Shown one piece after another: positions 1 through 8,639 of a stretch of DNA of 64,000 nt; position 1 is the stretch's first letter; each line of letters begins with the position of its first letter. The stretch spans positions 62,001 through 126,000 of the forward strand of contig NZ_VNJI01000003.1 of assembly GCF_007786445.1 (NCBI RefSeq), given 5' to 3'. The notes beneath the pieces were generated by a model. The model was not told the DNA's origin. It ran no database searches and worked only from the letters and a program-made list of their open reading frames with translations. Both the position numbers and the translations under genes were made by a program. Source of the DNA: Paenibacillus cremeus (GTDB taxonomy: Bacteria; Bacillota; Bacilli; Paenibacillales; NBRC-103111).

Positions 1-588
1 AAAGGGCTCCCCCTGATGCGAGCCATGGTGTTAGAATTTGCTGCCGATCCGACGTGCCACTATCTGGACCGCCAATATATGCTAGGGGAGAGGCTTCTGG
101 TTGCGCCAATCTTTAATAAAGAAGGAACGGTCTCTTATTACGTGCCAGAGGGACGCTGGACGAACCTCCTGAACGGCGAACCAGTTAACGGGGGCAAATG
201 GCACCAGGAGAAGCACGGCTACTTGACACTGCCGCTGCTGGTCAGGCCGAACTCCTTGATCGCTATTGGCAGCAATCCAGAGCGTCCGGATTACGATTTT
301 GCGGATCAAGTCGCCTTCCATCTGTTCGAACTCGAGGACGGGGCGACAGCTGCCAGTGTGGTGCATAACTTGGATGGCCAGCCGGTGCTTCGAGCCAAGG
401 CAGTGCGTACGGGAACGACGATCGAATTGAACGCAGCCGGTGCCGAGAAGGCTTGGCACATCGTATTGCGGGGCGTGCACAAGGTAGCAGCGATTCGAGG
501 TGGAGAGGCGACAGACAGACAGGAAGGTGTTAGAATCACACCTTGGGCTGGCTCAGCTACAATCACTGTTGAACTGACCGCACCATAA
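1..588 (+). CDS. GH31 alpha-glycosidase (alpha-xylosidase-like), C-terminal part
   Basis: The reading frame is open from base 1, so the gene starts upstream of the window and only about 195 C-terminal residues are seen. The first residues (GLPLMRAMVLEF, then YLDRQYMLGERLLVAPIF) match the region just after the catalytic barrel of GH31 enzymes of the YicI alpha-xylosidase type. The rest is the C-terminal beta-sandwich. GH31 enzymes release alpha-linked xylose or glucose from oligosaccharides. No signal peptide can be judged because the N-terminus is missing. A strong terminator follows, so this closes an upstream operon. The GH31 family is clear; the substrate is not. Confidence 0.88.
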   Translation, partial: KGLPLMRAMVLEFAADPTCHYLDRQYMLGERLLVAPIFNKEGTVSYYVPEGRWTNLLNGEPVNGGKWHQEKHGYLTLPLLVRPNSLIAIGSNPERPDYDFADQVAFHLFELEDGATAASVVHNLDGQPVLRAKAVRTGTTIELNAAGAEKAWHIVLRGVHKVAAIRGGEATDRQEGVRITPWAGSATITVELTAP

Positions 589-602
589 CGACCAAGACAT
601 AG

Positions 603-649
603 AAAGACGACCGAACAGTGCAAAGACACTAGAACCGGTCGTCTTTTTT
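603..649 (+). terminator. Intrinsic terminator after the GH31 gene
   Basis: An 11-bp perfect stem (AAAGACGACCG at 603-613 with CGGTCGTCTTT at 636-646) is followed by a run of T. It separates the GH31 gene from the next operon. Confidence 0.85.
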
Positions 650-808
650 CTTGTCGCCGAATGAAGCGCTGGACGGACAATTATCGTACACGCCTCGGAG
701 TGAAATGTCCGGTATTCCGTTGACGTAGCGCCATTCGCCAACTGTCATCCGTGGATCGGGTCAAAATTTGCTTGTCTTTCGCGCCCGAGCACAACGCAAA
801 TATTGTCT

Positions 809-838
809 GTATTTTGCCATTGGGCCGCTCGCTATAAT
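809..838 (+). promoter_or_regulatory. Candidate promoter of the first GH42-like/ABC operon
   Basis: A perfect TATAAT lies at 833-838, about 43 bases before the start codon, but no good -35 hexamer sits 16-18 bases upstream. A strong -10 with a poor -35 is common at promoters activated by AraC-type regulators, and several such regulators are encoded nearby. The activator dependence is inferred. Confidence 0.45.
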
Positions 839-880
839 TTGACCTGAAGACGACGAAAACGAAAGCGGGAGGAATTGAGG

Positions 881-2887
881 ATGAACTGGTGGGACGGCAA
901 CAACCTTCGACTGATTCAAAATAACCTCAGAGAGATCGACGCCGATATGAATGTCGACCGGGAGCTTGACCGGCTGCAGGAATTCGGTGCCAACACGTGG
1001 ATGATCAATGCAGGGGGCATTTTTGCTTTTTATCCAAGCCGGCTGGGGTACCAGTATGTAACGCCATATCTGAAAAAGGATTTGCTGCGCGAAGCGGTGG
1101 ACAAGGCTCATGCCCGCGGGATTAAGCTGATTGCCCGGTTCGATTTCAGCAAGGCGCATGAGAGCATCTTTGCAAAGCGACCTGAATGGTTTTACCGGAG
1201 CAAAGAAGGCACGGAAGTCAATTACTATGGCATCGTGCACACCTGCATTAACGGATACTACCAGCAGGAGTATTCGCTTCAGATGATTGAGGAAGTGCTG
1301 ACGAATTACGAAGTGGACGGTATTTTCTTCAATATGTTCGGGTACACCCATTTCGACTACAGCGGCAACCGTTATGGTCCTTGCCACTGCGATAGCTGCC
1401 AAGCGCGTTTTCGCTCGATGTACGGGAAGGAGCTGCCGGAAAAAGAGGGCGATCCATCGTATGCTGACTATCAGGAGTTTAAGGCTGCGACGACAGCCGA
1501 GCTGCTGAAACGGGTGCGTGAGGTCGTGAAGCGGCTTAGGCCGGAAGTGGCGATCAGCACTTATTTTACCGAAGGGATCGACATCGTGCGGGAGGAGTCC
1601 AACACCGCCTTGAAACGACCGCATCCGGTGTGGCTGTACTCCGCTTCGGAGAACGTCAAGGCGGTGGAGGATTCCTGGGACGACAAGCTGATTAGCAACT
1701 GCTGTATCAATGCGATCGATTTAACCTACCGGTTCAACGCGGTGTCGAAGCACGAGGTGGAAATTCGACTGTACGAAAGCATCGCCAGCGGCTCGGGGCT
1801 CGATTTTTGCATCATCGGCACGTTCGAAGGGTATCCGGATCGTGACAATTTCGATGCAGTAAGAAACGCGTTCCGCTTCCATCGGGAGCATGAACGGCAC
1901 TTCGGGCATTTCCGTTCCATGGCCGACGTGATTCTAGTCAAGCCGGACGGCCCAGGAGCAGTCGGGCTGCAAGAATATCATGGCCTGTTCAAAATGCTCA
2001 AAGAAAGCCACATCCTGTTTGATGTGGTCGTTCAATCCCAGCTGCCGGCGAAGGCGGAGAGCCTGTCCGGCAAAAAGCTGCTGCTGCTCCCCGGTAACGT
2101 CCGCTTCAATGAACCGCAGCTCGAGGCGCTGAAGAAGCTCCATGAGCAGCACGGAGCGGCACTACTCGCCACCGGACATGCGTTGACAGGGGACGAGCGA
2201 AGCCGAAAGGCGCTCGGGGACATGTTCCGCACGGAAATCACCGGTTCCCTGACCGACACGTATGCCGCGTATGTTAAGGTGGACGATAAAAAGCGGTTTG
2301 CGAGCTTGGGTGACCGGGATTGGGTCGTCGTCAGCGGGACGTTTGATTTTACGAACCCGGATAAGGATAATCGGAAGCTGCTGCCGCTGATCTCGCCAGC
2401 CTCGTTCGGTCCGCCGGAAAGAGCGTACGGCCATGAGATTTCCGCTTATTATGGCGTTAGCGTGACCCCTTCAGGAGCTGCGTATATGCCTTGGGAGCCC
2501 GGCACGTTGTATTACAAGCACGGCTATGAGGACCATAAGCGCCTCGTAACCGGCCTGATCGGGCACCTGTTGGAAGAAGGTTCAAGCGGCGCGGCAAACC
2601 GGCTTCAGCTTCAGACCAATGCGCCGTCCTCCGTGGAGTTGTTTTTCGATCAGGTCGACGAAGGCTATTTGCTCCAGCTGCTGAACCTGTCGGGCTTTAA
2701 CGGGGTCACTTATGCGGAGCCGATTCCCATGCATGAGATCCGCATCACCTTGAGCGGAATTCCGATTGTTAGTGCTGCAAGCTTGAAAGGCAGCACTGAC
2801 CTTAGTCTTGGTCGGGACGGCGAAGCCTATATCCTGGAAGTGTCCCCACTGCAAAGCTATGAAGCTATTCTAATAAAATCTACCTGA
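881..2887 (+). CDS. Putative GH42-like glycosidase (GHL6-type barrel plus trimerisation-like domain), paralog A
   Basis: This 668-residue protein has no signal peptide, so it is probably cytoplasmic. Residues 1-340 look like a TIM barrel, with segments such as WMINAGGIFAFYPS, RFDFSKAHES and VDGIFFNMFGY. Cys168, Cys170 and Cys173 form C-H-C-x2-C, placed like the zinc-binding cysteines of GH42 beta-galactosidases. Residues about 345-560 resemble the glutamine-amidotransferase-like trimerisation domain of GH42, and a beta-rich tail follows. The ATG at 881 was chosen over an in-frame TTG at 875 because GGGAGGA sits at 868-874. It is the first gene of an operon with an importer and a paralog (6453). 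It probably acts on imported oligosaccharides. The catalytic residues and substrate were not identified. Confidence 0.7.
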   Translation: MNWWDGNNLRLIQNNLREIDADMNVDRELDRLQEFGANTWMINAGGIFAFYPSRLGYQYVTPYLKKDLLREAVDKAHARGIKLIARFDFSKAHESIFAKRPEWFYRSKEGTEVNYYGIVHTCINGYYQQEYSLQMIEEVLTNYEVDGIFFNMFGYTHFDYSGNRYGPCHCDSCQARFRSMYGKELPEKEGDPSYADYQEFKAATTAELLKRVREVVKRLRPEVAISTYFTEGIDIVREESNTALKRPHPVWLYSASENVKAVEDSWDDKLISNCCINAIDLTYRFNAVSKHEVEIRLYESIASGSGLDFCIIGTFEGYPDRDNFDAVRNAFRFHREHERHFGHFRSMADVILVKPDGPGAVGLQEYHGLFKMLKESHILFDVVVQSQLPAKAESLSGKKLLLLPGNVRFNEPQLEALKKLHEQHGAALLATGHALTGDERSRKALGDMFRTEITGSLTDTYAAYVKVDDKKRFASLGDRDWVVVSGTFDFTNPDKDNRKLLPLISPASFGPPERAYGHEISAYYGVSVTPSGAAYMPWEPGTLYYKHGYEDHKRLVTGLIGHLLEEGSSGAANRLQLQTNAPSSVELFFDQVDEGYLLQLLNLSGFNGVTYAEPIPMHEIRITLSGIPIVSAASLKGSTDLSLGRDGEAYILEVSPLQSYEAILIKST

Positions 2888-2911
2888 GGAAGGGAAAGGA
2901 GCAGCATCTGA

Positions 2912-3874
2912 ATGTCCCAAGTGACCGCATTACCTGACGCCTCCCTCACCATGCCAGCGAAAAAGTCCCGTTCTCGGCTTTGGATCAGTGTTAAGCAGTA
3001 CAAAACGATCTATTTGTTGGCTTTGCCGGGTATTCTTTATTTCATTCTGTTTAAATTTGTACCGATGTGGGGGCTGCTGCTTGCCTTTAAGCAGTATAAT
3101 CCGTACGCCGGCTTCTCTGGCAGTGAATGGGTTGGCTTCAAGTATTTCCACGAGCTGTTTACCGACCGAAACTTTTATATTATGCTGAGAAACACGTTTG
3201 CGATCAATTTGTTCAGCCTTGCGTTCATGTTTCCGGTGCCGATTTTGCTCGCCCTAATGCTCAATGAGATCCGGCACGAGGTCTTCAAACGGGTGAACCA
3301 GTCGATTGTCTATGTGCCACACTTTTTGTCGTGGGTCGTCGTGGTCAGTATGACGCATTTCATTTTATCGTCAGAAGTCGGTATTATTAACAAAGTATTG
3401 ATGCAGCTCGGCTTCGAGCGGATCGCCTTCTTATCGAACCCGAACTATTTCTGGGGCCTGATCACTGCGCAGAGCATGTGGAAGGAAGCAGGGTGGGGGA
3501 CGATTATCTTCCTCGCAGCGATTGCCGGTGTCGATCCTCAGCGCTACGAGGCAGCTGTTGTAGACGGAGCAGGACGTTGGCGGCAAATTTGGCACATTAC
3601 GCTGCCGGCCATCCGTCCGACCATCATCATTTTGCTCATCCTGCGGCTCGGTCATATGGCCGACGTCGGCTTCGAGCAGCTGCTGCTCATGATGAATCCA
3701 CTCGTCAATTCGGTAGCCGAGGTATTCGACACCTACGCCTATAGTATCGGCATTTTGAAAGGGCAGGTCAGCGTCGGCATTACGGTCGGCATGTTTAAAG
3801 GCGTTGTCGGACTCGTGCTGGTACTGATGTCCAATTATGTGGTCAAAAAAATGGGTCAGGAAGGCATTTACTAA
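2912..3874 (+). CDS. ABC transporter permease, LplB/YtePl-like (importer 1)
   Basis: This 320-residue membrane protein is one half of the channel of a carbohydrate importer. About six hydrophobic segments are visible, starting near residue 30 (YLLALPGILYFILFKFV). The cytoplasmic EAA loop that docks the ATPase is EAAVVDGAGRWRQIWHITLP, near residue 212. The segment PMWGLLLAFKQYNP is typical of LplB-type permeases paired with 500-residue lipoproteins. A ribosome site (GGAAAGGAG) precedes the ATG. The gene lies 24 bases after the GH42-like gene and 15 bases before the partner permease, so the three are co-transcribed. Confidence 0.93.
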   Translation: MSQVTALPDASLTMPAKKSRSRLWISVKQYKTIYLLALPGILYFILFKFVPMWGLLLAFKQYNPYAGFSGSEWVGFKYFHELFTDRNFYIMLRNTFAINLFSLAFMFPVPILLALMLNEIRHEVFKRVNQSIVYVPHFLSWVVVVSMTHFILSSEVGIINKVLMQLGFERIAFLSNPNYFWGLITAQSMWKEAGWGTIIFLAAIAGVDPQRYEAAVVDGAGRWRQIWHITLPAIRPTIIILLILRLGHMADVGFEQLLLMMNPLVNSVAEVFDTYAYSIGILKGQVSVGITVGMFKGVVGLVLVLMSNYVVKKMGQEGIY

Positions 3875-3889
3875 GGAGGAGGGCCGCCC

Positions 3890-4771
3890 GTGAGCTTTGT
3901 CGCTACCAAGAAACTAACTGCGTTCGACTATGTCAACTACACTTTATTGGCACTCATATCGTTGATCAGCATTTTTCCGTTTATCTATGTGTTCAGCGTC
4001 TCCTTCACCGATCCGAAGGCGTACATCCCGCTGAAATTTTATTTGGTCCCTGACCAATGGTCGCTGTCCGCGTACAAGTATATTTTGTCGACGAACAGCT
4101 TCATGAACGCGTTAAAAAGCACTGTATTCGTCACGCTGGTGGGGACCGTGCTCAACATCATCGTCTCCTTCACCTTCGCCTACGCGCTGACCAAAAAAGG
4201 GCTGCCCGGCCGCCCGGTTATGCTGGGGGCCGTCATCTTCACGCTCGTGTTCAACGCAGGCATCCTGCCGAGCTACCTGCTCGTAAAGCAGCTGGGGCTG
4301 CTGAATTCGTACTGGGCTCTTATCTGGCCAAGCTTGACCAGTGCCTGGAGCCTGATCGTCATCAAGAGCTTCTTGGAATCGCTTCCGGCCGAACTGGAGG
4401 ACTCCGCCCGGATTGACGGCTGCTCCGATCTAGGGGTATTCCTACGGATTGTCATTCCGCTGTCTATGCCAGCCATCGCGGCGTTTACGCTGTTTTTTGC
4501 CGTATCGCATTGGAACACGTATTTTAACGCGCTCATTTATTTAAGTGATTCGAAAAAGTGGACGCTGCAGGTGCTCGTCAAAACGCTCGTCATCGATTCC
4601 GATTCGACCGGCGTCGGTCAGGCAGGGGCCGGTGGAGATGACCGGATTGTGCCGCAGGAAACGATTCGCATGGCTTCCATCATGCTCGCAATGGCGCCGA
4701 TCCTGGCGGTGTATCCGTTTCTGCAGAAGCATTTTGCCAAAGGAGTCATGTTGGGCTCGATCAAGGGCTGA
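3890..4771 (+). CDS. ABC transporter permease, LplC/YtcP-like (importer 1)
   Basis: This 293-residue second channel subunit of importer 1 has six predicted membrane segments and an EAA loop near residue 165 (ELEDSARIDGCSDLGVF). It ends in MLGSIKG, the usual tail of this family. The start is GTG, preceded by AAGGAGGAGG. Together with the permease at 2912 and the lipoprotein at 4885 it forms a complete importer apart from the ATPase, which is not in this window. Confidence 0.93.
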   Translation: MSFVATKKLTAFDYVNYTLLALISLISIFPFIYVFSVSFTDPKAYIPLKFYLVPDQWSLSAYKYILSTNSFMNALKSTVFVTLVGTVLNIIVSFTFAYALTKKGLPGRPVMLGAVIFTLVFNAGILPSYLLVKQLGLLNSYWALIWPSLTSAWSLIVIKSFLESLPAELEDSARIDGCSDLGVFLRIVIPLSMPAIAAFTLFFAVSHWNTYFNALIYLSDSKKWTLQVLVKTLVIDSDSTGVGQAGAGGDDRIVPQETIRMASIMLAMAPILAVYPFLQKHFAKGVMLGSIKG

Positions 4772-4884
4772 TGTGAGCAGGACAAAATATGTGTTCTACC
4801 TCGCAAGCATGAATTGTCTCTTTTACGCCGTTTGTCGGTAAGCTACGATCATTACGAAATCAACCATTTCAAGGAGGAAGTTCT

Positions 4885-6432
4885 ATGAAGAAGACGCTTT
4901 CAGGGTGGGCATCGGCTAGTTTGACCGTAGTCGTAGCCGCGTCTATGGTCGCTGGATGCTCAACCGGAGGTCAGGAGGCCGGCAAGACAGCAGCTCAGCA
5001 GCAGCAGGGGGATTCAAACAAAGACGCCAAGCCATTAACGATCAAAATGTTCGCCGGGCTCTATAACGATGTGCCGGACATGAACAACGCGTACTGGAGT
5101 GAATGGCAGAAGCGGACGAACACGAAGCTGGATGTAGAATGGGTGCCTGACGGAGACCTGAATACGAAGCTCGATTTGCTGCTCGCATCGGGAGATCTGC
5201 CGGAGGTGCTGGCCTCGCCTACGTCCACCCGGCCAACACTGCTCAACGCGATTAAAAACGGTGCGTTCTGGGATTTGACGCCGTTCCTCGGCGACTTCAG
5301 CCAATATCCGAATCTCAAGAACAACATGGCGAAGGACGCATTCAAATACTTAAGCATGGACGGCAAAATTTACGCGGTGCCGCGTTCCCGTTCCCGAATC
5401 GATCCCGGCATCAAGATCCGCAAGGACTGGCTGGACAAGTTGAGCATTCCGGTGCCAACAACGCTTGACGAATACGCAGCGGCATTGAAGAAAATTGTGA
5501 ACAGCGATCCAGACGGAAATGGCAAAAACGACACGCTCGGCCTGATCGGTCACGCTGTCATTGTCAATGACGGTGATGAAAGCTTCGCCGCCGGCTTCGG
5601 TGCACTCGATCCAACCTATAATGCCGAAGGCGGTCTGCTGCACTGGCAATTGACGCCGCAATATGCCGACATGGTGGGCTGGTTCCGCGGTCTGTATCAG
5701 GATGGCGTTTTGCCCAAGGAATTTGCGGTCATGAAGAAAACACAGGCTGAAGAGCTGTACAAAACGGGCCGTGCGGCGTCTTATGTGCGCAGCGTTTGGT
5801 GGGACGACGAATGGGAGAAATCGAATGCTAAGACGCAGCCGGGTGCGAAAATTCTCAATCTTCAGCTGAAAGGTCCGAAAGGCGATGCTGTGGCGCTGCA
5901 AACTGGTGTGTCCGGCGGCTACTACATTTCGAAGAAGGTTCCCGAGGCGAAGGTCAAGCAGCTGCTCAAGTATTTCGAATACACGGCCTCCAATGAAATT
6001 ACCGATTTCGCTTATTACGGGCTGGAAGGCGTGCACTACAAGCTGGTCGACGGTCAAAAGGTGCTGACCGATCAAGGGGTCAAGGAAGTCAACACGACGA
6101 GCAAAGGTGCGGGCGTGCTTGCTTATGCGAAGTGGGGCAAGGTAGAAAGCGCTGGCGGCACGAAAGCGTTCAACGACGCCAAGAAGAAAGAAGTGGAAAA
6201 ATTCGACGAAATCGGCAAGGTCAATCCGTTTGCCTACACTACTTCGGACACCTGGAACAGCACTTGGCCTAAATATGAGAATGAATGGAAATCGATGGTG
6301 ACCAAAGCGATCGTAGGCCAAGTGTCCATGGACGAATATAAAGCGTATGTCGATAAAATTGTCAATCTGCCGGAAATGAAAACCGCATTTAAGGAATTCG
6401 CAACGGCCTATAAAGGGTTTGGTGGTAAATAA
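4885..6432 (+). CDS. Solute-binding lipoprotein of importer 1
   Basis: This 515-residue extracellular binding protein has a charged MKK start, a hydrophobic stretch and a lipobox (MVAGC), so it is exported and lipidated at Cys25. Its size fits the LplA/YtcQ family that feeds LplB/LplC-type permeases. Starting at Asp208 a D-x-D-G-N-G-x-x-D loop resembles the calcium loop of related alginate- and sugar-binding proteins. AAGGAGGAAG precedes the ATG. It probably captures an oligosaccharide released outside the cell. The ligand cannot be read from sequence, but the flanking GH42-like proteins suggest a neutral oligosaccharide. Confidence 0.92.
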   Translation: MKKTLSGWASASLTVVVAASMVAGCSTGGQEAGKTAAQQQQGDSNKDAKPLTIKMFAGLYNDVPDMNNAYWSEWQKRTNTKLDVEWVPDGDLNTKLDLLLASGDLPEVLASPTSTRPTLLNAIKNGAFWDLTPFLGDFSQYPNLKNNMAKDAFKYLSMDGKIYAVPRSRSRIDPGIKIRKDWLDKLSIPVPTTLDEYAAALKKIVNSDPDGNGKNDTLGLIGHAVIVNDGDESFAAGFGALDPTYNAEGGLLHWQLTPQYADMVGWFRGLYQDGVLPKEFAVMKKTQAEELYKTGRAASYVRSVWWDDEWEKSNAKTQPGAKILNLQLKGPKGDAVALQTGVSGGYYISKKVPEAKVKQLLKYFEYTASNEITDFAYYGLEGVHYKLVDGQKVLTDQGVKEVNTTSKGAGVLAYAKWGKVESAGGTKAFNDAKKKEVEKFDEIGKVNPFAYTTSDTWNSTWPKYENEWKSMVTKAIVGQVSMDEYKAYVDKIVNLPEMKTAFKEFATAYKGFGGK

Positions 6433-6452
6433 AGCGGGGGAGGGAATCAAAC

Positions 6453-8480
6453 ATGGCATTGTCTAAGAGACTCTGGTGGCAAAAACCGCTGCGGGTGATC
6501 CAGCCGAACCTGCAGGTGAGAGACACGGACCGCATCGATCCCGAACGGCTTGCGCAGCAAATTAAGGATATGGGCGGCAATACGATGGTCTTTAACGTCG
6601 GAGGCATCTATGCATGGTATCCGACCGAAGTGCCGTACCATACGGTGAACGAGTTTTTGCCTAAAGATTTCGATTTACTGCAGGAAGTGATCCGTGCTTG
6701 TCATCAGCAAGATATCCGCTTTATCGCCCGTTTCGACTTCAGCAAGGCGGCGGACACGACGTTCTTGCAGCGCCCGCAATGGTTCGTTCGCGATGCGGAA
6801 GGGGAACCGCACATCCTAGGGGCGAAACGGCCGGGCGACTGGTCGCTGCTGATGTCCACATGCATCAACGGAGCCTACCGCAATGAAGCGGTGGCAGCTC
6901 CAGTGCTGCAGGAGGTCATTCGCCGCTATGACATCGATGGTATTTTCTTCAACGCTCCTGGCTTTGTCCCATGCAGCTGCGAGGGCTGCCGCAGAAAATA
7001 CAAAGCCGTATACGGTTTGGAGCTGCCAAAGGAGAAAGCCGGCTATGAGCCGGACTGGGCATCCAGGTGTATGCGCGATAATATGGACTTGCTATACGGG
7101 CTGATCAAGGAAGAAAAGCCCGATATGCCAATGATTTTGTATTACAATCTGTACCGCGACAACATTTTTGACCGTGCCGAAACGACGGATATGCTCTGTA
7201 CAGAGCCGCAGGATATTTTATCGCTCGGTCATCATCATATCCCTGAATTCTGGAAGCCGGCACTCAGCATTAAGCTTGGCCGATCGCTGCCGGACCGTCC
7301 GGTCCCGTTCGGTATCGTGCATTCTAGCCCAGGGATGGACTGGCGTCATACGGGGCTTCCGCCGGCGGAATACCGGTTCTGGCTGTCGCAAATTCCGGCA
7401 CACGGAGGGAGCATCTGGCATTCGCTGACCGGTGTGCCGGATACGATCGGTGACAAGCGCATCCTTGAAATTGTTGGTGAGTTCAACCAGCAAGTGGCCA
7501 AGGTCGATCCTTACATGGATGGGGCAGAGCCGCGCTCGGAGGTTGCGCTCATGTGGACGGCGGATGCGTCCAGCGAAGGCTGGGCCGACGGGCTGATTAA
7601 CAAGCAGCTGTTATTCGACGTGCTGCTGACGGAGCAGGCGGTGCCGGAGCGGCTCGCGCGCTACAAGGTGCTTATAATTCCTGAAGGGATGAAATATACG
7701 GATGAATTTACGGCAAGCCTCTGCGGTTTTGTGCGCCAAGGCGGTCATGTCGTGGCCGAAGGCAGCCTGCCGCAGCGTTCGGAGCTCTTAGAGCTGTTCG
7801 CGATTTCTCCAGAACTGTATACGAGCGAGCCGCTGGTCGCGTCCTACCTGCGATTCGAGGGCGAAGCCAATCCGCTGCAAAAAGGGCTGGAATCGACGGA
7901 GCTGATCGCTCACCGCGGCCGCGTCGTCTATTGCCAGCCGGAGGGCTCCGGCGCCGAGCTGCTCGCCACGCTGGTTCCGCCGTTCTCGCCGCTGGAAAGC
8001 GTCGGAGCTCCGCCGGAGCGGGCATCGCTGCCGGTCAGCCGCACCGATCTGCCGCTTGCTCTGCTAAGCCGGCAAGGGGAAGGAACGGCACTATATCTGC
8101 CGTTCTCGCTCAGCCAGCTGATCAATGAATTTAAGCTGTTCGAGCACTATCAGCTGCTGGGCAACGCCATAGAGCTCGGGCTCGGCGTAGGTCCGGAGCT
8201 GAAGGTGACGAACTACCAAGGCTTGCAGGTCACCCAGTTTGCCACGGACAAACACCGATTGGTTCACCTTGTCAACGGAGCCGGCCGCCGGCCGCTGTCG
8301 AGAAGTCTCCCGCTGCATCAAATTGAGGTCGAGCTGCGCGTCCCTGACAATGTGAAGGTCAAGCGGGTACATCAAATTATTTCCGATTCCCCGCTGGAAT
8401 ACCAGCTGAAGGAAGGTAGACTTTTCTTGACCGTGCCGCGGCTTGAGGTCTGGGAATGCTTGCTAGTAGAGTGGGAATAA
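6453..8480 (+). CDS. Putative GH42-like glycosidase, paralog B
   Basis: This 675-residue protein is a diverged paralog of the protein at 881, with the same domain order: barrel (1-350), amidotransferase-like domain (about 355-560) and beta-rich tail. Shared segments include VFNVGGIYAWYPTE, ARFDFSKAAD, DIDGIFFN and an identical G-x-E-L-P after the cysteine cluster. The cluster is Cys174, Cys176 and Cys179 (C-S-C-x2-C). No signal peptide is seen. It begins 20 bases after the binding protein and ends the operon at a terminator. Having two paralogs bracket one importer suggests that they act on different linkages or ends of the same imported substrate. The GH42-like call is by motif only. Confidence 0.7.
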   Translation: MALSKRLWWQKPLRVIQPNLQVRDTDRIDPERLAQQIKDMGGNTMVFNVGGIYAWYPTEVPYHTVNEFLPKDFDLLQEVIRACHQQDIRFIARFDFSKAADTTFLQRPQWFVRDAEGEPHILGAKRPGDWSLLMSTCINGAYRNEAVAAPVLQEVIRRYDIDGIFFNAPGFVPCSCEGCRRKYKAVYGLELPKEKAGYEPDWASRCMRDNMDLLYGLIKEEKPDMPMILYYNLYRDNIFDRAETTDMLCTEPQDILSLGHHHIPEFWKPALSIKLGRSLPDRPVPFGIVHSSPGMDWRHTGLPPAEYRFWLSQIPAHGGSIWHSLTGVPDTIGDKRILEIVGEFNQQVAKVDPYMDGAEPRSEVALMWTADASSEGWADGLINKQLLFDVLLTEQAVPERLARYKVLIIPEGMKYTDEFTASLCGFVRQGGHVVAEGSLPQRSELLELFAISPELYTSEPLVASYLRFEGEANPLQKGLESTELIAHRGRVVYCQPEGSGAELLATLVPPFSPLESVGAPPERASLPVSRTDLPLALLSRQGEGTALYLPFSLSQLINEFKLFEHYQLLGNAIELGLGVGPELKVTNYQGLQVTQFATDKHRLVHLVNGAGRRPLSRSLPLHQIEVELRVPDNVKVKRVHQIISDSPLEYQLKEGRLFLTVPRLEVWECLLVEWE

Positions 8481-8502
8481 ACGAATAGCAGGTCCGTTAA
8501 TT

Positions 8503-8561
8503 ACAGACATTTTTTGGCTTGCCGTCATGCTGACAGGCAGAGCAAGAAATGTCTGTTTTTT
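8503..8561 (+). terminator. Intrinsic terminator after importer 1 operon
   Basis: ACAGACATTT at 8503-8512 pairs with AAATGTCTGT at 8547-8556. The inner part of the loop can extend the stem imperfectly, and a T-run follows. Confidence 0.8.
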
Positions 8562-8639
8562 GTCTGCGCAAATTTCGGTACAATGTGGCTATAGCAGCAA
8601 GTCATAATTTCCCATCTCGTTATACGAAGGAGACGTACC

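Noticed and set aside
848-866. A cre-like site downstream of the first promoter
   Set aside because: It has three mismatches to the 14-base consensus, too weak compared with the sites at 12805 and 30329.
5350-6459. A 369-codon open frame antisense to the importer 1 lipoprotein
   Set aside because: It mirrors the coding strand, has no family-like motifs and runs across the end of a clear gene.
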